This document shows, in pieces, positions 9,545 to 20,163 of a DNA stretch of 64,000 nt. Each line of letters begins with the position of its first letter. Within the stretch, counting starts at the first letter, position 1. A model generated the notes under the pieces. It had not been told where the DNA came from. It was given only the letters and a program-made list of their open reading frames with translations, and did not search any database. Source of the DNA: Phytophthora sp. 'mugwort' (taxonomy: Eukaryota; Oomycota; Peronosporomycetes; Peronosporales; Peronosporaceae); the NCBI GenBank assembly GCA_033558025.1, contig JAUCEF010000006.1:62001-126000 (forward strand). Reading direction: 5' to 3'. A program made the position numbers and the translations under genes.

Positions 9545-11815
9545 CTACTTGTATCGCACTTTTGACTGCATGTATTTGTTGATTTCGCGCTCGAGAATCT
9601 CAGTTTGTGTCGGATATTGCTCCTTGACGCTATCCAAGTCGTTACGACAAAGTACGTGGATTTGCACCCAAGTGAGGGCAACAGCAGTTGTCGATCGCTT
9701 CGCTCGCTGCAATAACGCCATTTCACCGAAATAATCACCTTTACGAAGGATACGAATGATTTTTCGAGTATTTGATGTTGGGTCGAGAACTCCTACCGAG
9801 CCTTTGGAGCCGATAAATCCCATCCAATCTCCAAATTCACCTTTGCGGATTAAAATATCATCTTGCATGTAAATGACCGTCCGCAGATGTAAGATAAGCA
9901 TCTCAATCACCGCCGCAGCCAGCGTTTTAGCTGATAGGAATGGGATTTGCTTGAGCATATCTCGATACAACTGGAACTTAACTTCACAGATAAGCGCCGG
10001 AGAGAGTTCATTGATAAAAGCATCAGCGTCACTGCTGACACTCTTTGTTTCTCGCCACAGATTTTCATAATATCCACGAATTCGTTTCGAGAGGTCATCT
10101 GGAATACCCAAGAAACGACAACGCTCTGACGTCGATATGATCTTCTTATTGTACGCCGCTTCGTCTTCGTCAAAGGATGAAATCAAGACTGCAACCGATC
10201 CGAAGACACTGGCTTGAACGATATTACCGATGAGCATGAAACAAGCAACAGAGATTTGCTCAATTGCCGTGTACATTGCAGGAGGACTTGCATTCAAACA
10301 CCCAATAACTAGAGACCAGCACAGAGCATATTCTTCAAGAAAAGATTGCGGTACAAAGGTATTTCCGTCGAGATGTGAGCGCCAGCCATCAGCGACCCAG
10401 CTCCAGTAACAGGCGAGTAAGTGCACAACCGTCAGAACAATACCCAGCAGTAGGATAAAGCGTAGGATGCCAGCTTTCTTGGCAGAATTAAACTTTCGCG
10501 CTAATTGGCTCACTTTGGCAAGTCGGAAAATTTTCGTAAAACTGAGAACCCGACCTTTACTTGAAGATGCAAGCAACTCGAAAGGGAACCAACTGAGAAA
10601 ATCAGGAATCGCCCAACCGCTTAGTAGATAATTCGTTGCAGTTTGCCGGGGCCCAGAGATCAAGTCACCGCGTTCGTCTGTATATGACGAGAAAATGTGC
10701 ACAACGAAGTCAATGACGAACAGAATTGTTCCCAAAATATTCAGCCCAGTCATAAACCGGGGAGCATAGTGGAAACCCAGGAACAATGGAGTAAAGATCA
10801 CATCGAGAAGAATCATTGCCATAATGAGCAAATCCCACGCATCGCGGTACGGAGAGTCATGATATAAAGTGAATCGACTCAGTTCTCCATCGAAGTTGCG
10901 TGCAGACAAAATATCCTCCGGTGATACACTCGCATCCGTTCGCTGTCCCTTGATGAACATACTTTTTAGTCGCTTTTTTGTTGGACCGAGAGACTTCGCC
11001 AGCTTAGAAGCACCCGAGTATCGCCTCGAGCCTTTCATATCTTGCTCCTTGTTCTCCGGCTCTTCGGTCTCCGGTACCTTTCGTGGTTTTATCGTAGATT
11101 TAACACAGTGGGGTTTTACAGAAGTAGCACAAACAGCGTCGGTGGCTTCAATTGAAGTATCACGCTTGCTTCTCTTACTTTCCGGTCGTCGAATCAGAGA
11201 CCAACGTATCGCAGCAAATTCAGCATTCAGTACTGCGAGTCCAAGGCTTTTCTTCTTCAATACAGACGGTGGTGTCGGTAAAGTAGCATGGATGGATTCA
11301 GGATCAGGCAACATACTGTCAACTTGGCTAGTTTGTACCTCCTCCGTTTGACTTGCAGCCCTCGTCTGCGTGCGAAAACTTGGAGCTGCCTCGCTTGTCC
11401 TAGGAGGATCCGACGATACAAGAGTCTGGGGTACAATTCCGTTTGCTACAATCGACCGAAGTGATGACCCTTTGCTTAGTACTGGAAAATTTGAGGGAGA
11501 AGTGCGGTCGCTAAGCCTGCCCTTCAATGACGTCGCCTAGAAGTAAGAACGACATAACTGAGAAAAGTTCCGATATCTCAGAAAACTACTGAAGCTTACC
11601 TGCAATTGTCGATGCACAAGCGCGCTCAGGTCTCGCATCATTTGATGTGTGGCTCGGATTTCAGCTTGCATTTCGTCAAGGCGAGCCTCCAAACTTTCAG
11701 ATTTTCGGCAATCCTGTTGATCACCAGGTTGACTCGATATCATTGACGCGGGAGAATGGAATTGCTGCTCTTGCTCCACGATCTGATCCAGTATGCGGTC
11801 TTGCTCCTGGCCCAT
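9545..11815 (-). CDS. Cyclic-nucleotide-gated cation channel, tandem copy B
   Basis: Predicted join: 11815-11600 (72 codons, MGQEQDRILDQ...) and 11536-9545, intron 63 bp (11599-11537, GTAAGC...TTCTAG). The product is 735 aa. The frame is open upstream of 11815 but only this ATG gives an exon 1 of the same length as copy A. The architecture matches copies A and C: coiled-coil-like exon 1, long variable Ser/Pro/Lys-rich linker, six membrane helices, pore WSLVIGCLNASPP, C-linker YYENLWRETKSV, and cNMP-binding domain with YFGEMALLQRAKRSTTAVAL. The variable linker is the most diverged part, whereas helix S6 through the nucleotide-binding domain is nearly identical among copies, suggesting strong constraint or gene conversion there. 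Confidence 0.9.
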
Positions 11816-12059
11816 TGTGCACGATAAATCAGCACACTGTAGCTGCAGCAAATTCAAGGACGAGGAAGGAGGTACGATACAGCAATGAATGCAAACAATC
11901 CCAGAGCAAACGAAACCAACGAAGGAACGAACAAGAATAGTACAAAGTATGTTATCATGACGCATCTGTCTTTGCGTTGAATTTAAGCCAATTTAGCCAA
12001 TTGAGGTGATGCCTGTTGCGTTAATATGAACTTAGAATGAAAGCAAAGATACCATTTTA

Positions 12060-14230
12060 TTACCAGCGATCCACGCCAAGTTGCATTTTCTTGTATGTGG
12101 TGATCTCGTTTTCGAGTATTTCCGCCTGCGTCGGATAAAGATCTTTTACATAATCTAAATCTTGACGACAAAGTACGTGAATCTGCACCCAAGTGAGCGC
12201 CACAGTCGTCGCAGACCGCTTAATATGCTGCAACAAGGCCATCTCGCCAAAATAGTCGCCCTTTTTGAGGATACAGAGAATCTTGACTGACTCCGAGTTG
12301 GGATCTAACACACCGACTGAGCCCTTGGAACCGATAAACCCCATCCAGTCTCCGAATTCGCCCTTTCGGATAAGTACGTCGTCTTGCATGTAAATGACGG
12401 TACGAAGATGCAGAATGAGCACTTCAATCACAGCCGGTGCGAGTGTTTTCGCAGACAGAAAAGGGATTCGTTTGAGCATATCTCGGTACAATTGGAATTT
12501 GACTTCACATATCAGAGCAGGCGACAATTCATTGATAAAAGCGTCGGCCTCCCCCGTGACGCTTTTCGTTTCTCGCCAGAGATTCTCGTAATAGCCGCGA
12601 ATTCGTTTAGCGAGAGCGTCAGGAATGCCTAGAAATCGACAACGTTCTGAAGTGGAAATGATCTTCTTGCTGTATGTGGCTTCGTTCTCGTCAATTGTTG
12701 CAATTATCGCCGCTACAGCGCCGAAGACACTGGCTTGGAGAATATTACCGATGAGCATGAAACACGCGACTGAGATCAACTCGATTGGTGTATACATGAC
12801 GGGAGGACTCGCATTAATGGAGCCGATCACAAGTGACCAGCAAAGACTGTACTCTTCATACAGTGTCGTGGGTGAAAAGACTCCTTCATCCAGATGAGCT
12901 CGCCATTCGACAGCCACGTAGCTCCAATAACATGCGAGAAGGTGGGAGATCACGAGTACGAGACCAAGAAGGAGTAAGAAGCGCACAAGACCAGCTTTCC
13001 GAGCCGAGTGGAGCTTGTAGGCCAAATTACTCACTTTAGTGAGTCGAATGATTTTGACAAATCCCAGACTGTCGCTGTGGTCGAAACTGGCAAAGAGAGC
13101 GATAGGGAACCAGCTCAGCAAATCTGGGATCGCCCACCCACTTGTAAGATAATACGTTGCCGTCTGCTTGGGTCCCGAGATGAGCTCGCCATGTTCATCG
13201 ATATATGAGGAAAACATCCGCACAAAGAAATCGAGTGCAAAAAGCACAGGTTCTAGAATGTTGTATGCGTCCAGAAATTTAGAACTGTAATTGAATCCAA
13301 ACGAGAGAGGCGTGAAAAGAATATCAACAAGGATAACCAACATCACGAGCCAGTCCCAGACGCTTCGGTACGGCGAATTGTGGTGTAATGTGTACGGGTT
13401 GACGTCTCCTTCCAAGTTGCGAGCTGACATGACATCCTCAGGGGACACACTGGCGTCTCCACTTGATTTCTCGGCAAACATATTATTTTTTCGCCTTCGC
13501 ATTGTTCCTCCACCTCGCGTTAAGTTCATTGAGCTGACGGAGAAGCGACGTGACACTGCATCATATTCGATTGAAGGCAACGCTTCCGTCTTCCGTGTTC
13601 TGCTGAGCTGCACGATCTTCATTAGCCGCTTTTGTAGAGGTTCCTGCATTTGTCCAGACGATTCGGACGTCTCAACGGCCTTTTCAGCTGCATCCTGCGT
13701 CGGCAACACGGTCCTATCAGGCGTTGCAGCTGTGTATTTCTTCCTCGCCGGCTTGATTACCACAGGATGCGGTTTTAAGTCGTTGGCTGATACAAAATCG
13801 TCTACTGCTTCATGAAGAACGGCTGGAGCCTCAGGCGGCACGAGTCTCAGCGCCTCAAGATCGTTCAGAGTCCTTAGGGGAGGCCCCGTTGGGTACATAT
13901 GATAACCTAAAGGAGCGCTGTTCTCACTGAGATTGCGGTGCTTGTTGCGAGACATCGTGATCTACACAAACAAGTTATATTTTACAGGAATTAATAAAAT
14001 GAATTTAAATTTTACGGTACATGTACAACATTTACCTGTAGTTGACGATGCACCAGCGTGTTAAGGTCACGAAGCATTTTATGTGCTGTCTGCATATCAA
14101 CACATACTTGATCGAGACGTGTTTCCAGAACCTTTAGTCGCCCCCAATTGTGTTTGTCATTAATGCTGTCGGGTGGAAGAGCAGGCTGTTCTTCGATCGA
14201 TGGCATCTCGTCGACAACATTCCGGTCCAT
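12060..14230 (-). CDS. Cyclic-nucleotide-gated cation channel, tandem copy C
   Basis: Predicted join: 14230-14036 (65 codons, MDRNVVDEMPSIEE...) and 13961-12060, intron 74 bp (14035-13962, GTAAAT...GTGTAG). The product is 698 aa. Exon 1 ends in HRQLQ as in copies A and B, and exon 2 opens with ITMSRNKHRNLSEN, close to copy A (MTVAKSKNRSLSEN), so A and C look like the closest pair. Pore: WSLVIGSINASPP. The cNMP-binding cassette YFGEMALLQHIKRSATTVAL retains Glu and Arg. The intron holds the palindrome GTACATGTAC (14017-14026). Its start codon faces CEP76 across 118 bp, so the two genes probably share a promoter. Confidence 0.9.
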
Positions 14231-14348
14231 CTCTATGTTAGCTGAAGAATGTTCAGTCTTGACGGCCGCTCACCTCCAACTGAGCAGGCGACGCCAATGG
14301 TCGGGAGATCCATTCATCGAAGGACCCCTCAGAGCTGAACTACGAACA
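14231..14348. promoter_or_regulatory. Bidirectional intergenic region, channel C / CEP76
   Basis: Only 118 bp separate the divergent start codons at 14230 (minus) and 14349 (plus). A shared or back-to-back promoter is inferred from the spacing. I could not identify a specific element. Confidence 0.45.
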
Positions 14349-16769
14349 ATGGCTGAGTCGATAACCGCAGAACCATTCCAGGACCAGGAGAGCGCACAGA
14401 GCCATTCGTCGGACAAACTCCGGGCATTACGCGCTGCAATCGATGCCAAACTCCACGAAGAAGGAATCTATCAACAGATCCGCGATCTGGTTTATTTAAA
14501 AAGTAGAGCGACCTCGAGTGATGTGAATGAAGGAAGTGACTGGCAACTAAACAGTGAAGACGATCCTGTCGACCAAGAAGCTGTACGATCTAGAGAAGAT
14601 CAAGTGGTTCGCGATGTCTTGGAGAGTGAAGTTGTACGACAGCTATTGGCTACAGTTCGGACGATGGAGCTAGCGACACCTGAACAAAATGTCGGAAAAG
14701 CTACAAACCCCGAAAATGCCGACGAAGTGCAGAACGAACGGGACGTGGTCCTGTACTTGAGATTGTCTGGGGGAAACGCATTCGTCGACCAGCTCGTGGA
14801 ACTGGAAGACTCGAATACTGACCAGGATACAGACGTTCGGTTTGAGGATGACAAAAGGTGCCCTGTTGGAAGTGTCCAACCCTTTTTCCGAGTCAATTTG
14901 TCGTTCCAAAGACAAGGCCAACGCTCTCGAGATGTCCAATGTTGTGTGGATCCACCTTTTGATGAACATTTCCGTTTCCTTGTCGACAAGAAGAGAGCGC
15001 GAACACCTCGAACTCGAGGTGGGACAACGTATGCTGTCGATGTGACGTCGCCCTGGGAAGCACTTTGTCTTATCGAGGAACCTGTACAATTAGATTTGGT
15101 TAAAGTGACCAAGAAATTGCTATCAAGAAATAGTGATGGGACTGGTCACTGGCGCGAGCTCTCGTGTGAATTGCTAGCAGTGCATCGTCTCGATTGGAGA
15201 CGTGTGTTGTGCTCAACGCTCCAGCTCGTGCACTTCCCTATCCAACTTACTGGAAAAATGAAAGAACCTGTAGGAACTTTAGATATTCGTGCAGATCTAC
15301 TCAATTGTAAACGAACTACAAGTATAGCTCACGAAGCTCGAGTATTTCTCAACAAGGAGACACTTCAGCGGAATGCAAAGCATCACTCCTTCTACAAGTA
15401 TGCTAAGCAATGGTGGGACGAGTTTCGAAGCGAGATACGCGAAGACAAACGTCAAAAATCACCCAAGGGATCGACTGGCGTTGGATCACAAGGACAGGAG
15501 GATGAATACTCACAGTTATTAGCTCAGATCGGAGCTCGACAACGTCTCGTTAAGATGTTTGCAGAGGACGAAGAAGGTCGCTATCGTATGGTCTGCAAGT
15601 TTCTTGTTCCATTGCGTGCTCCTCTGGCCGTGAGAAGCCCAAGTGAAGCTGCTCGCTTTGTCGGTTTGTTCCCATACGAGTCCAGTTCACTTGTCGGGGG
15701 AGGAGCAGATGAAACGTGGCGATCGATTGCCACGGTACTATCACTTCGAAAAGGTGACGCTCAAGATCACGCTGTAAGTTCCTGTTTTTCCTTTTTATCA
15801 TACACTTGTTTTGACAAAATGAGGTGTTTCTCAATCAGATTCTTCTTGCGTCGCTGCTTTTGGGCTGTGGCCTCGACGCCTACGTCTGTATTGGCACGAT
15901 ATCTAGAAGTAAAAATGCATCTCGCTTTGCTCGAGGATCCCAGCGCAGTTATGAAGACCGAGAAAGCCAGCGACCAGCAGAAATTGGCCATATCTGGGTA
16001 CTCACGCGAGGAAGCAGGTACGACAGTCGCAGCTTCACATGTGACTGAGGATAAAGCTAACAGACGCAATAGTTCTGTCGATGTTTTGCTATGGGAGGCA
16101 ATAACAGGAGAGAAATTCGCTGTAAATGACGCTCGAGCCCCAAGACGTCGTGGCTACTGCGCTATCGACTGCGTTTTCAACCATTGTCAATTTTTCGCTA
16201 ATTTGCAGCCTCGAGCCTGGAAATTAGTCGATTCTTCCTTCGATTTCGACGACGAGTCTTGCTGGAAACGAATGGACGAGAATCTCATTGCTGACCTCCC
16301 ATTTGGACAACCACCAACAGCTCTACGAGCACCCGACGTGGCTTTAGCGTCCATACTGGAGCAAGAATGGACCGCAGCATTGAAACGCTCCATCTCGTCT
16401 CGCCGAAGAGCTGAAGGTCTCGTGACGCGCTGGAGTGACGAATTGAGCTTCTACCTGCTTCCTGCACTTAACTCGTACGAGCTCGAGCGTCTGTACGGCG
16501 TGACTCAGGTCGACAACATTTTTTTCCAGCAGAGCGTGACTAACTTCGTCCAGGAAGGTCACACGTTCCAAGGCGTGCCTTTAATGTTCACTATCGAGTC
16601 TCCGGACGAAGCGCTAGCTGCCATGACATTCAACCCGCTCGTTATTGACATTTTGACGCTCCACGCTCGTTCAGCACAGTTTGCCCTTGCCGTGCGTTGC
16701 TTTCCTTACGCCCAGCACACTGTAGCCATTTGGGTCATGCTGGCTGTCAGTTATCAGAGCAAAAGTTAA
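14349..16769 (+). CDS. CEP76: Centrosomal protein CEP76 homologue
   Basis: Predicted join 14349-15773, 15839-16017, 16073-16769 (766 aa). Introns: 15774-15838 (GTAAGT...ATCAG) and 16018-16072 (GTACGA...AATAG). Both joins restore frame through conserved CEP76 sequence. CEP76 is a C2 plus transglutaminase-like centriolar protein that restrains centriole re-duplication in animals. Seen here: N-terminal helical part, C2-like region (about residues 170-340), YKYAKQWWDEF, RLVKMFAEDEEGRYRMVCKFL, AARFVGLFPYE, the spliced KGDAQDHA-ILLASLLLGCGLDAYVCIGT, GHIWVLTRG, LLWEAITGEKF, IDCVFNHCQFF and the C-terminal EGHTFQGVPLMFT. My recollection is that human CEP76 has Cys in KGDCEDHA, whereas this copy has Ala-Gln, so a peptidase-like activity is doubtful. 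A centriole gene fits an organism with flagellated zoospores. Confidence 0.93.
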   Translation: MAESITAEPFQDQESAQSHSSDKLRALRAAIDAKLHEEGIYQQIRDLVYLKSRATSSDVNEGSDWQLNSEDDPVDQEAVRSREDQVVRDVLESEVVRQLLATVRTMELATPEQNVGKATNPENADEVQNERDVVLYLRLSGGNAFVDQLVELEDSNTDQDTDVRFEDDKRCPVGSVQPFFRVNLSFQRQGQRSRDVQCCVDPPFDEHFRFLVDKKRARTPRTRGGTTYAVDVTSPWEALCLIEEPVQLDLVKVTKKLLSRNSDGTGHWRELSCELLAVHRLDWRRVLCSTLQLVHFPIQLTGKMKEPVGTLDIRADLLNCKRTTSIAHEARVFLNKETLQRNAKHHSFYKYAKQWWDEFRSEIREDKRQKSPKGSTGVGSQGQEDEYSQLLAQIGARQRLVKMFAEDEEGRYRMVCKFLVPLRAPLAVRSPSEAARFVGLFPYESSSLVGGGADETWRSIATVLSLRKGDAQDHAVSSCFSFLSYTCFDKMRCFSIRFFLRRCFWAVASTPTSVLARYLEVKMHLALLEDPSAVMKTEKASDQQKLAISGYSREEAGTTVAASHVTEDKANRRNSSVDVLLWEAITGEKFAVNDARAPRRRGYCAIDCVFNHCQFFANLQPRAWKLVDSSFDFDDESCWKRMDENLIADLPFGQPPTALRAPDVALASILEQEWTAALKRSISSRRRAEGLVTRWSDELSFYLLPALNSYELERLYGVTQVDNIFFQQSVTNFVQEGHTFQGVPLMFTIESPDEALAAMTFNPLVIDILTLHARSAQFALAVRCFPYAQHTVAIWVMLAVSYQSKS

Positions 16770-16880
16770 CGTACGTCCTCCTTCCCCCTCCTTAATACAT
16801 GAACGAGAGATTTGCACGTAAAGCAGACCGAGTCCATGTTTAGATAAGCGAAGAATGAGGCGGCGGTTACTTTGGATTGA

Positions 16881-17495
16881 CTAGGCAGCAGCCTCTGTGC
16901 CGCTCCATGGCGCTCGGGTGGCCACGTCGCCCTCGATGCCATTTTCGACAGGCCTTGCGATGGGCGAGTCGACTTCGAGCGGCGCGGGGCTCTGGAACTG
17001 CAATAGAATGGCTTGAGCCGTGCGAGGGTCCACCACTTGGATGGTGGAGCTCACAGCCAGAAGCTTCTCTAACGCGTTGAGCAGTTTGGGCAGGCTGCGG
17101 TAGCTCCGGTGTGGCTCCAAAATGATCTCCGTGAGGCGTTGCAACGTAAATGGCGGGTTCTCGAACGTCTGCAGCAGCTGTGTGACGCTGGCGCGGCGAC
17201 TCTTGCTGGCGGCGTCTCCGTCCATGGTGTCGAGCGTCAGCTGCAGCTTGGCCAGCAGTAGCACTTTGAGGTGTGCCCAGGCGTAGCACGGCACGCCCGT
17301 CTGACGCATCTCCAGCAGCACCTGCTCTAGTGTCGGCGAGATGCACGTGACGCTGCCGGCGGCGAAGCCTGGTGATGGATGACGCATAACACAAAGAGTT
17401 AGAGAATCGTGGAGGACTCTGGAGAGAGAGAGGTCTTTACCGGCTAATTCTTCCTCCGTGGCGAGGATCTGCTGGTCCAGTGAGGCGGAGGTCAT
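16881..17495 (-). CDS. PPP4R2: Protein phosphatase 4 regulatory subunit 2-like protein
   Basis: Predicted join 17495-17441 and 17368-16881, with a 72-bp intron (17440-17369, GTAAAG...CACCAG); 180 aa. PPP4R2 targets the PP4 catalytic subunit to substrates in the DNA-damage response and at centrosomes. The recognisable core is a helical block: SPTLEQVLLEMRQTGVPCYAWAHLKVLL, about 30 residues of linker, then PPFTLQRLTEIILEPHRSYR followed by LPKLLNALEKLLAVSS, matching the PPFTIQRLCELL...P...Y pattern of the family. It lacks the long acidic tail of animal PPP4R2, so it is a core-domain-only form. It is convergent with CEP76 (111 bp between stops). Confidence 0.82.
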   Translation of the reverse strand: MTSASLDQQILATEEELAGKDLSLSRVLHDSLTLCVMRHPSPGFAAGSVTCISPTLEQVLLEMRQTGVPCYAWAHLKVLLLAKLQLTLDTMDGDAASKSRRASVTQLLQTFENPPFTLQRLTEIILEPHRSYRSLPKLLNALEKLLAVSSTIQVVDPRTAQAILLQFQSPAPLEVDSPIARPVENGIEGDVATRAPWSGTEAAA

Positions 17496-18423
17496 GGCGG
17501 TAGTGGGCGGATGTGAGAGAAAGCAGGAAGATTGGCTTGTGCCACGCGCTTAGAGCGGGCGTGATGCGTTCTTGCAGTTTAGTCTGGGCGGTGCGCCACG
17601 CACATTGGAGAGTACAGTGAGCGTTATGATTATGAAACATGAAGTAACTTTATATATTTGAAGATGTGGATGTCAGGGAGGAAACTAAAGCAGATTGTGA
17701 AGTCTTGGCTATTGGATAAGGATGCAGAGTTGCATTTAAGAAGGAGAAACTGTAATGACAGTGTTTCCGTTGACACGGCGTGTTTTTGTAAAGGCTCCAA
17801 AATGGCTACACATTCGATTGGAGCCCGCGTTTGCGGCACCGCACGCTATGTGCACAGTCTGCCACTCTACGTGTATATCGCCGATAGGCGGCTCAGAACT
17901 TGGGTGCCGTTGCGCCAAAGGCGGCGGTTGCCATTAGCCTGCCCAGACTCAGGTAGGCACTAGGATGGTGATGATTCAGCGCACTGTACCGCAGGGAGCA
18001 AATCACGCCCACCAGCATCTTGGTCCTCGAAGCCGCAATCCGCAGTGGCCATTCGTGCTGTGTGTACTCCGCAGCAACAACTAGATCCGCTCATTCCCTG
18101 AATTAACCGCTGAGCTGATCCTAAAGCGACTGAGCTGAAACCGCCTGCACCGACTCAACTCAGCATTTCTGTCCGCTAGTTCGCTCCACTCCGCATGCTA
18201 TTCGAGGAGTTGCGACTGCCTTGGCGGCTCTGACTGATTCTACCCGCTTGACCGGCAACCGCGGGGTGATTCTGACGTTAATGCGGTTTCAGTCCTCGCT
18301 CTCTCTATCGGTTCGCTGAATGTTTTCGAGGCGATTAAATCGTTCGATATATATTTATTTACCCTAACAACCGCGGTTGCAGTATCATTCAGCTACCTCC
18401 CGCGATTCGAGCCAACTGCGGGT

Positions 18424-18450
18424 GCTCTTTGGGGTTTCCCCCCAAAGAGC
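18424..18450. repeat. Perfect 11-bp inverted repeat (hairpin)
   Basis: GCTCTTTGGGG (18424-18434), 5-nt loop TTTCC, then CCCCAAAGAGC (18440-18450). It lies far from any recognised gene. It could be a transposon terminus or foldback remnant. It is not next to a coding 3' end, so a terminator role is unlikely. Confidence 0.6.
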
Positions 18451-18605
18451 TACCAGCCTTCACATATAAAACAATTCTTAAAGGATTCATGTTAACCACA
18501 GCGTTGGGAGCTGCAAGACAAGTATCGTCCATCCACATCCTTTAAGATGTGAGCAGTACCAAATACGCGTGCAACGACTTTTTACTGCGCGTTGTGATGA
18601 CATCC

Positions 18606-19040
18606 TTACGTTTGTAAACTCCCCATTGGATTTGACGACACGGATTGTAGCTCAGCGGCACCAAAATGTGCCTCGAAGCCTGCAGTGACCCAGCTGAAAT
18701 TATTGTTAAGGAAGGTGATGCACTCATCTGCATACTCGGTGGTGGAACGAAGTGAATGGATGGTTAAGCTCCAACGATTTTCAACATGTATATCGCTGCA
18801 CCTCAGTACAGATTTTAACGACGATGTCGGGCTTGAAAATCTCCTTTCGCTCCGATCCATTCTTTCTGTGAGTTCAACTTGGAGCTTGAGTGAGATAGAG
18901 AGCTGTGCAGAGGTACTGGTACCCGCGGTTCGATAGTCGTTGTGTACCGTCACGATTTCGCTTGGACTAAGCTCGCGATTATTTTCCAGAAGCCTGGGAC
19001 CTACCGTCGGAGCTTTGTCGATACCACTCCGGTGTAACAC
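18606..19040 (-). CDS. Unidentified 144-codon ORF, doubtful
   Basis: An open reading frame of 144 codons starting with ATG on the minus strand. It is Ser/Thr-rich with no transmembrane segment, signal peptide or motif I recognise. Codon composition looks unlike the neighbouring housekeeping genes, and the flanks show no obvious partner exon. It may be a chance ORF or a relic. Listed only because it is the longest frame in the gene-poor region. Confidence 0.15.
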   Translation of the reverse strand: MLHRSGIDKAPTVGPRLLENNRELSPSEIVTVHNDYRTAGTSTSAQLSISLKLQVELTERMDRSERRFSSPTSSLKSVLRCSDIHVENRWSLTIHSLRSTTEYADECITFLNNNFSWVTAGFEAHFGAAELQSVSSNPMGSLQT

Positions 19041-20163
19041 CTTGTGAAATCCATGCTCCTATCGAGTTGTCGCGTACACTTTGCAGTAAATAATTCAATA
19101 TGTAATGATACACATTTCTTGCTTCTCAAACCAGGATATTCACAGGACGCACCCTCGATATAAAATGCTGCCCTTCCCGCAGAAGTTTGGGATAGCAGCC
19201 GATAGGCAGTAGTCCCCCAGATAAATACATCTTGTCACCTTGCCATTCTGACGCTACATATTAGTACTGCTAACTCCACCAAGTTGCGTTCAGGCTTTTT
19301 CGAAATCTAAGAAGATTGCAGGTATGACGAGAGGTTCATGGTAGCACTTTCCCGAGATATCGCCCTGGAATTCCAAAAAACTGTCGTCAGCACCTTCTTC
19401 TGTAGCGATGCTACAATATTGGAAACTCCGACGCCATGTCGTTGCTTGAACTCGTGCTACTTCAGCGTCCTTGCCTCATACCTGCAATCAACAAAATTTA
19501 GGATCGTTGAATTTCGCTCACAACATTAGTGAGTCGGCATTTTGCTGGAACTGTTGCTCTCTATTCCGTACTGAATCCGAGTCACTTAGTGAGTTCTCAC
19601 TAATCTCGTTCGCCTCGGTTACATGGAATGTAAAATGTTACAATGTCAAGTGCTCCGCAACGAAGCACTTAATTAACACTTTGGACGACGTGCTGCTTTT
19701 CTTGGGCAGGGATGCCCATTTGTAAACAAGTTGTAAACGTGGCTTGATCGTGCTAGAGGCCAAATCGGGCTCGCTTTGAGGACGCTTGAATTCCAGTCGG
19801 ACCACGACACCGCCTTCTTGCACGATTGAACGCAACAGACTTCCAAGAATTCTTCATCGTCTCAATTTCGTTGACCTGATTTCCGGAAATTTGCATTGTT
19901 CTAGGGTGTAATGCTTTTCTGTACAATAGTGTGGACGTTTTACATGTCACTTCGTGCGTAGCATCGGTGCGCACGTACTTTGTTCACAGCATTAACATGA
20001 GCACTGCATGAATAATTCGAGATTGATCGCTTGAAATGAAGTGGCTTTGATGCCACGAGTTCTTGAAGTGAGCATCCGCTTCGGTCCTCAGAATTTCACT
20101 TATATGTGTGGCTTGTAGGTTTCAAGCAAGACTGTTTTTTTTTGGTCTGTACACGATTCATTA

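Larger units (their letters stand above)
17496..20163. other. Gene-poor 2.7-kb stretch
   Basis: No gene is recognised here. Short ORFs (for example 18606-19040 minus, 144 codons) match no family I know. A perfect 11-bp inverted repeat lies at 18424-18450. GC content drops after about 18.3 kb. The stretch may hold eroded transposon sequence, but I found no terminal repeats or coding remnant to prove it. Confidence 0.5.

Noticed and set aside
17658..17963. 101-codon plus-strand ORF beyond PPP4R2
   Set aside because: No motif; it lies in the 5' side of a minus-strand gene, and codon use does not look like neighbouring genes.
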